From NCBI GenBank assembly GCA_030646745.1, contig JAUSKV010000010.1, forward strand, positions 1-14,692: a stretch of 14,692 bases of DNA. The letters are read 5' to 3'. Shown piece by piece: positions 14,329-14,692 of the stretch (its first letter is position 1; the number at the start of each line of letters is the position of its first letter). The DNA comes from Sulfurimonas sp. (lineage in GTDB: Bacteria; Campylobacterota; Campylobacteria; Campylobacterales; Sulfurimonadaceae). The position numbers were made by a program, and so were the translations under genes. A model generated the notes under the pieces. It saw only the letters and a program-made list of their open reading frames with translations, was not told where the DNA came from and made no database searches.

Positions 14329-14692
14329 TCGCTACAACTCTATTTCTGCCAGCCTGTTTTGCCTCATAAAGAAGCTCATCTGCCTCTTTATAAAGCTCTT
14401 CTAAATCTTCAACAGCGTTGGCATTTTTAACAACCAAGCCAAAGGATGCGGTTAAATATTTGCTTGTACTGTTTTTTTTATGTTCTATATGTAAATTTTC
14501 AATATTTTCTTTTATACTGTTGATAAGCTCTTTAGCCTCTTGCGCACTTAAACCTTTAAACAGGAGTCCGAACTCTTCACCGCCAAGCCTGAAACAGTAA
14601 TCATCGGCTCTATGCAAAGACTCTTGTATCGCTTTTGCAATGCTCTTGAGAGCCTCATCGCCGTGAACATGCCCATAAGTATCATTGTACTG
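14297..14692 (-). CDS. Diguanylate cyclase, GGDEF domain (5' part outside window)
   Basis: The frame is open to the right edge, so the gene begins beyond the window; the Met at 14617 is internal. Visible in order: YNDTYGHVHGDEALKSIA, the substrate-binding part of the domain; RADD, an RxxD inhibitory site five residues before the active loop; GGEEF, the active signature; and a C-terminal KQAGRNRVV. All catalytic features of a GGDEF domain are present in the visible part, so it should make cyclic di-GMP from GTP and be inhibited by its product. Any sensor domain would be N-terminal and unseen. The C-terminus overlaps the end of the convergent cbiB by 32 bp. Confidence 0.93.
   Translation of the reverse strand, partial: QYNDTYGHVHGDEALKSIAKAIQESLHRADDYCFRLGGEEFGLLFKGLSAQEAKELINSIKENIENLHIEHKKNSTSKYLTASFGLVVKNANAVEDLEELYKEADELLYEAKQAGRNRVVATTASAIDKEE

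Noticed and set aside
14418..14600. Plus-strand open frame over the GGDEF domain
   Set aside because: Antisense to a domain with all its motifs; hydrophobicity is an effect of frame.

Overview
The window most likely comes from a sulfur- or hydrogen-oxidising member of the Campylobacterota (Sulfurimonas/Sulfuricurvum type). This is inferred from the AT-rich composition, the style of the CobQ and CbiB proteins, the cytochrome-porin, and the tightly overlapping gene starts. It holds a cobalamin (B12) late-assembly cluster that has been interrupted by defence or mobile cargo at two points.

Region 1 (1-3040) is the end of a type I restriction-modification island. It contains the 3' part of a Bro-N/antirepressor-like gene, then an EcoEI-type hsdR that is complete in content but split by a -1 frameshift at a run of nine A. 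A 103-bp degenerate copy of an internal hsdR segment follows. hsdM and hsdS are not visible and may lie upstream of the window.

Region 2 (3040-3223) is the C-terminal scrap of a cobB/cbiA-type cobyrinic acid a,c-diamide synthase, fused directly to the hsdR repeat. It suggests that the restriction island, or a later rearrangement, destroyed a cbiA copy here.

Region 3 (3224-5014) carries two hairpins and, on the minus strand, a single-haem cytochrome fused to an outer-membrane beta-barrel, similar to the Cyc2 iron-oxidase family. Upstream is a roughly 350-bp intergenic region with four 11-bp tandem repeats and a strong Shine-Dalgarno in front of a five-codon ORF.

Region 4 (5015-7233) is a compact operon: a cysteine-rich small protein, an APH/homoserine-kinase-like kinase, and a CobD-type threonine-phosphate decarboxylase. 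Together the last two could make the aminopropanol-phosphate linker of cobalamin.

Region 5 (7267-11920) is an insert in the cobalamin cluster. A very AT-rich, 1194-residue YobI-like transmembrane P-loop NTPase is followed one base later by an autoinhibited class II Fic protein with a C-terminal winged helix. A palindrome and direct repeats lie just downstream. This pair is the best candidate here for an undescribed defence or toxin system.

Region 6 (12033-14328) resumes cobalamin synthesis with cobQ and an overlapping cbiB (CobD/CbiB attaches the linker made in region 4). A convergent GGDEF diguanylate cyclase runs off the right edge (14297-14692) and overlaps the end of cbiB.
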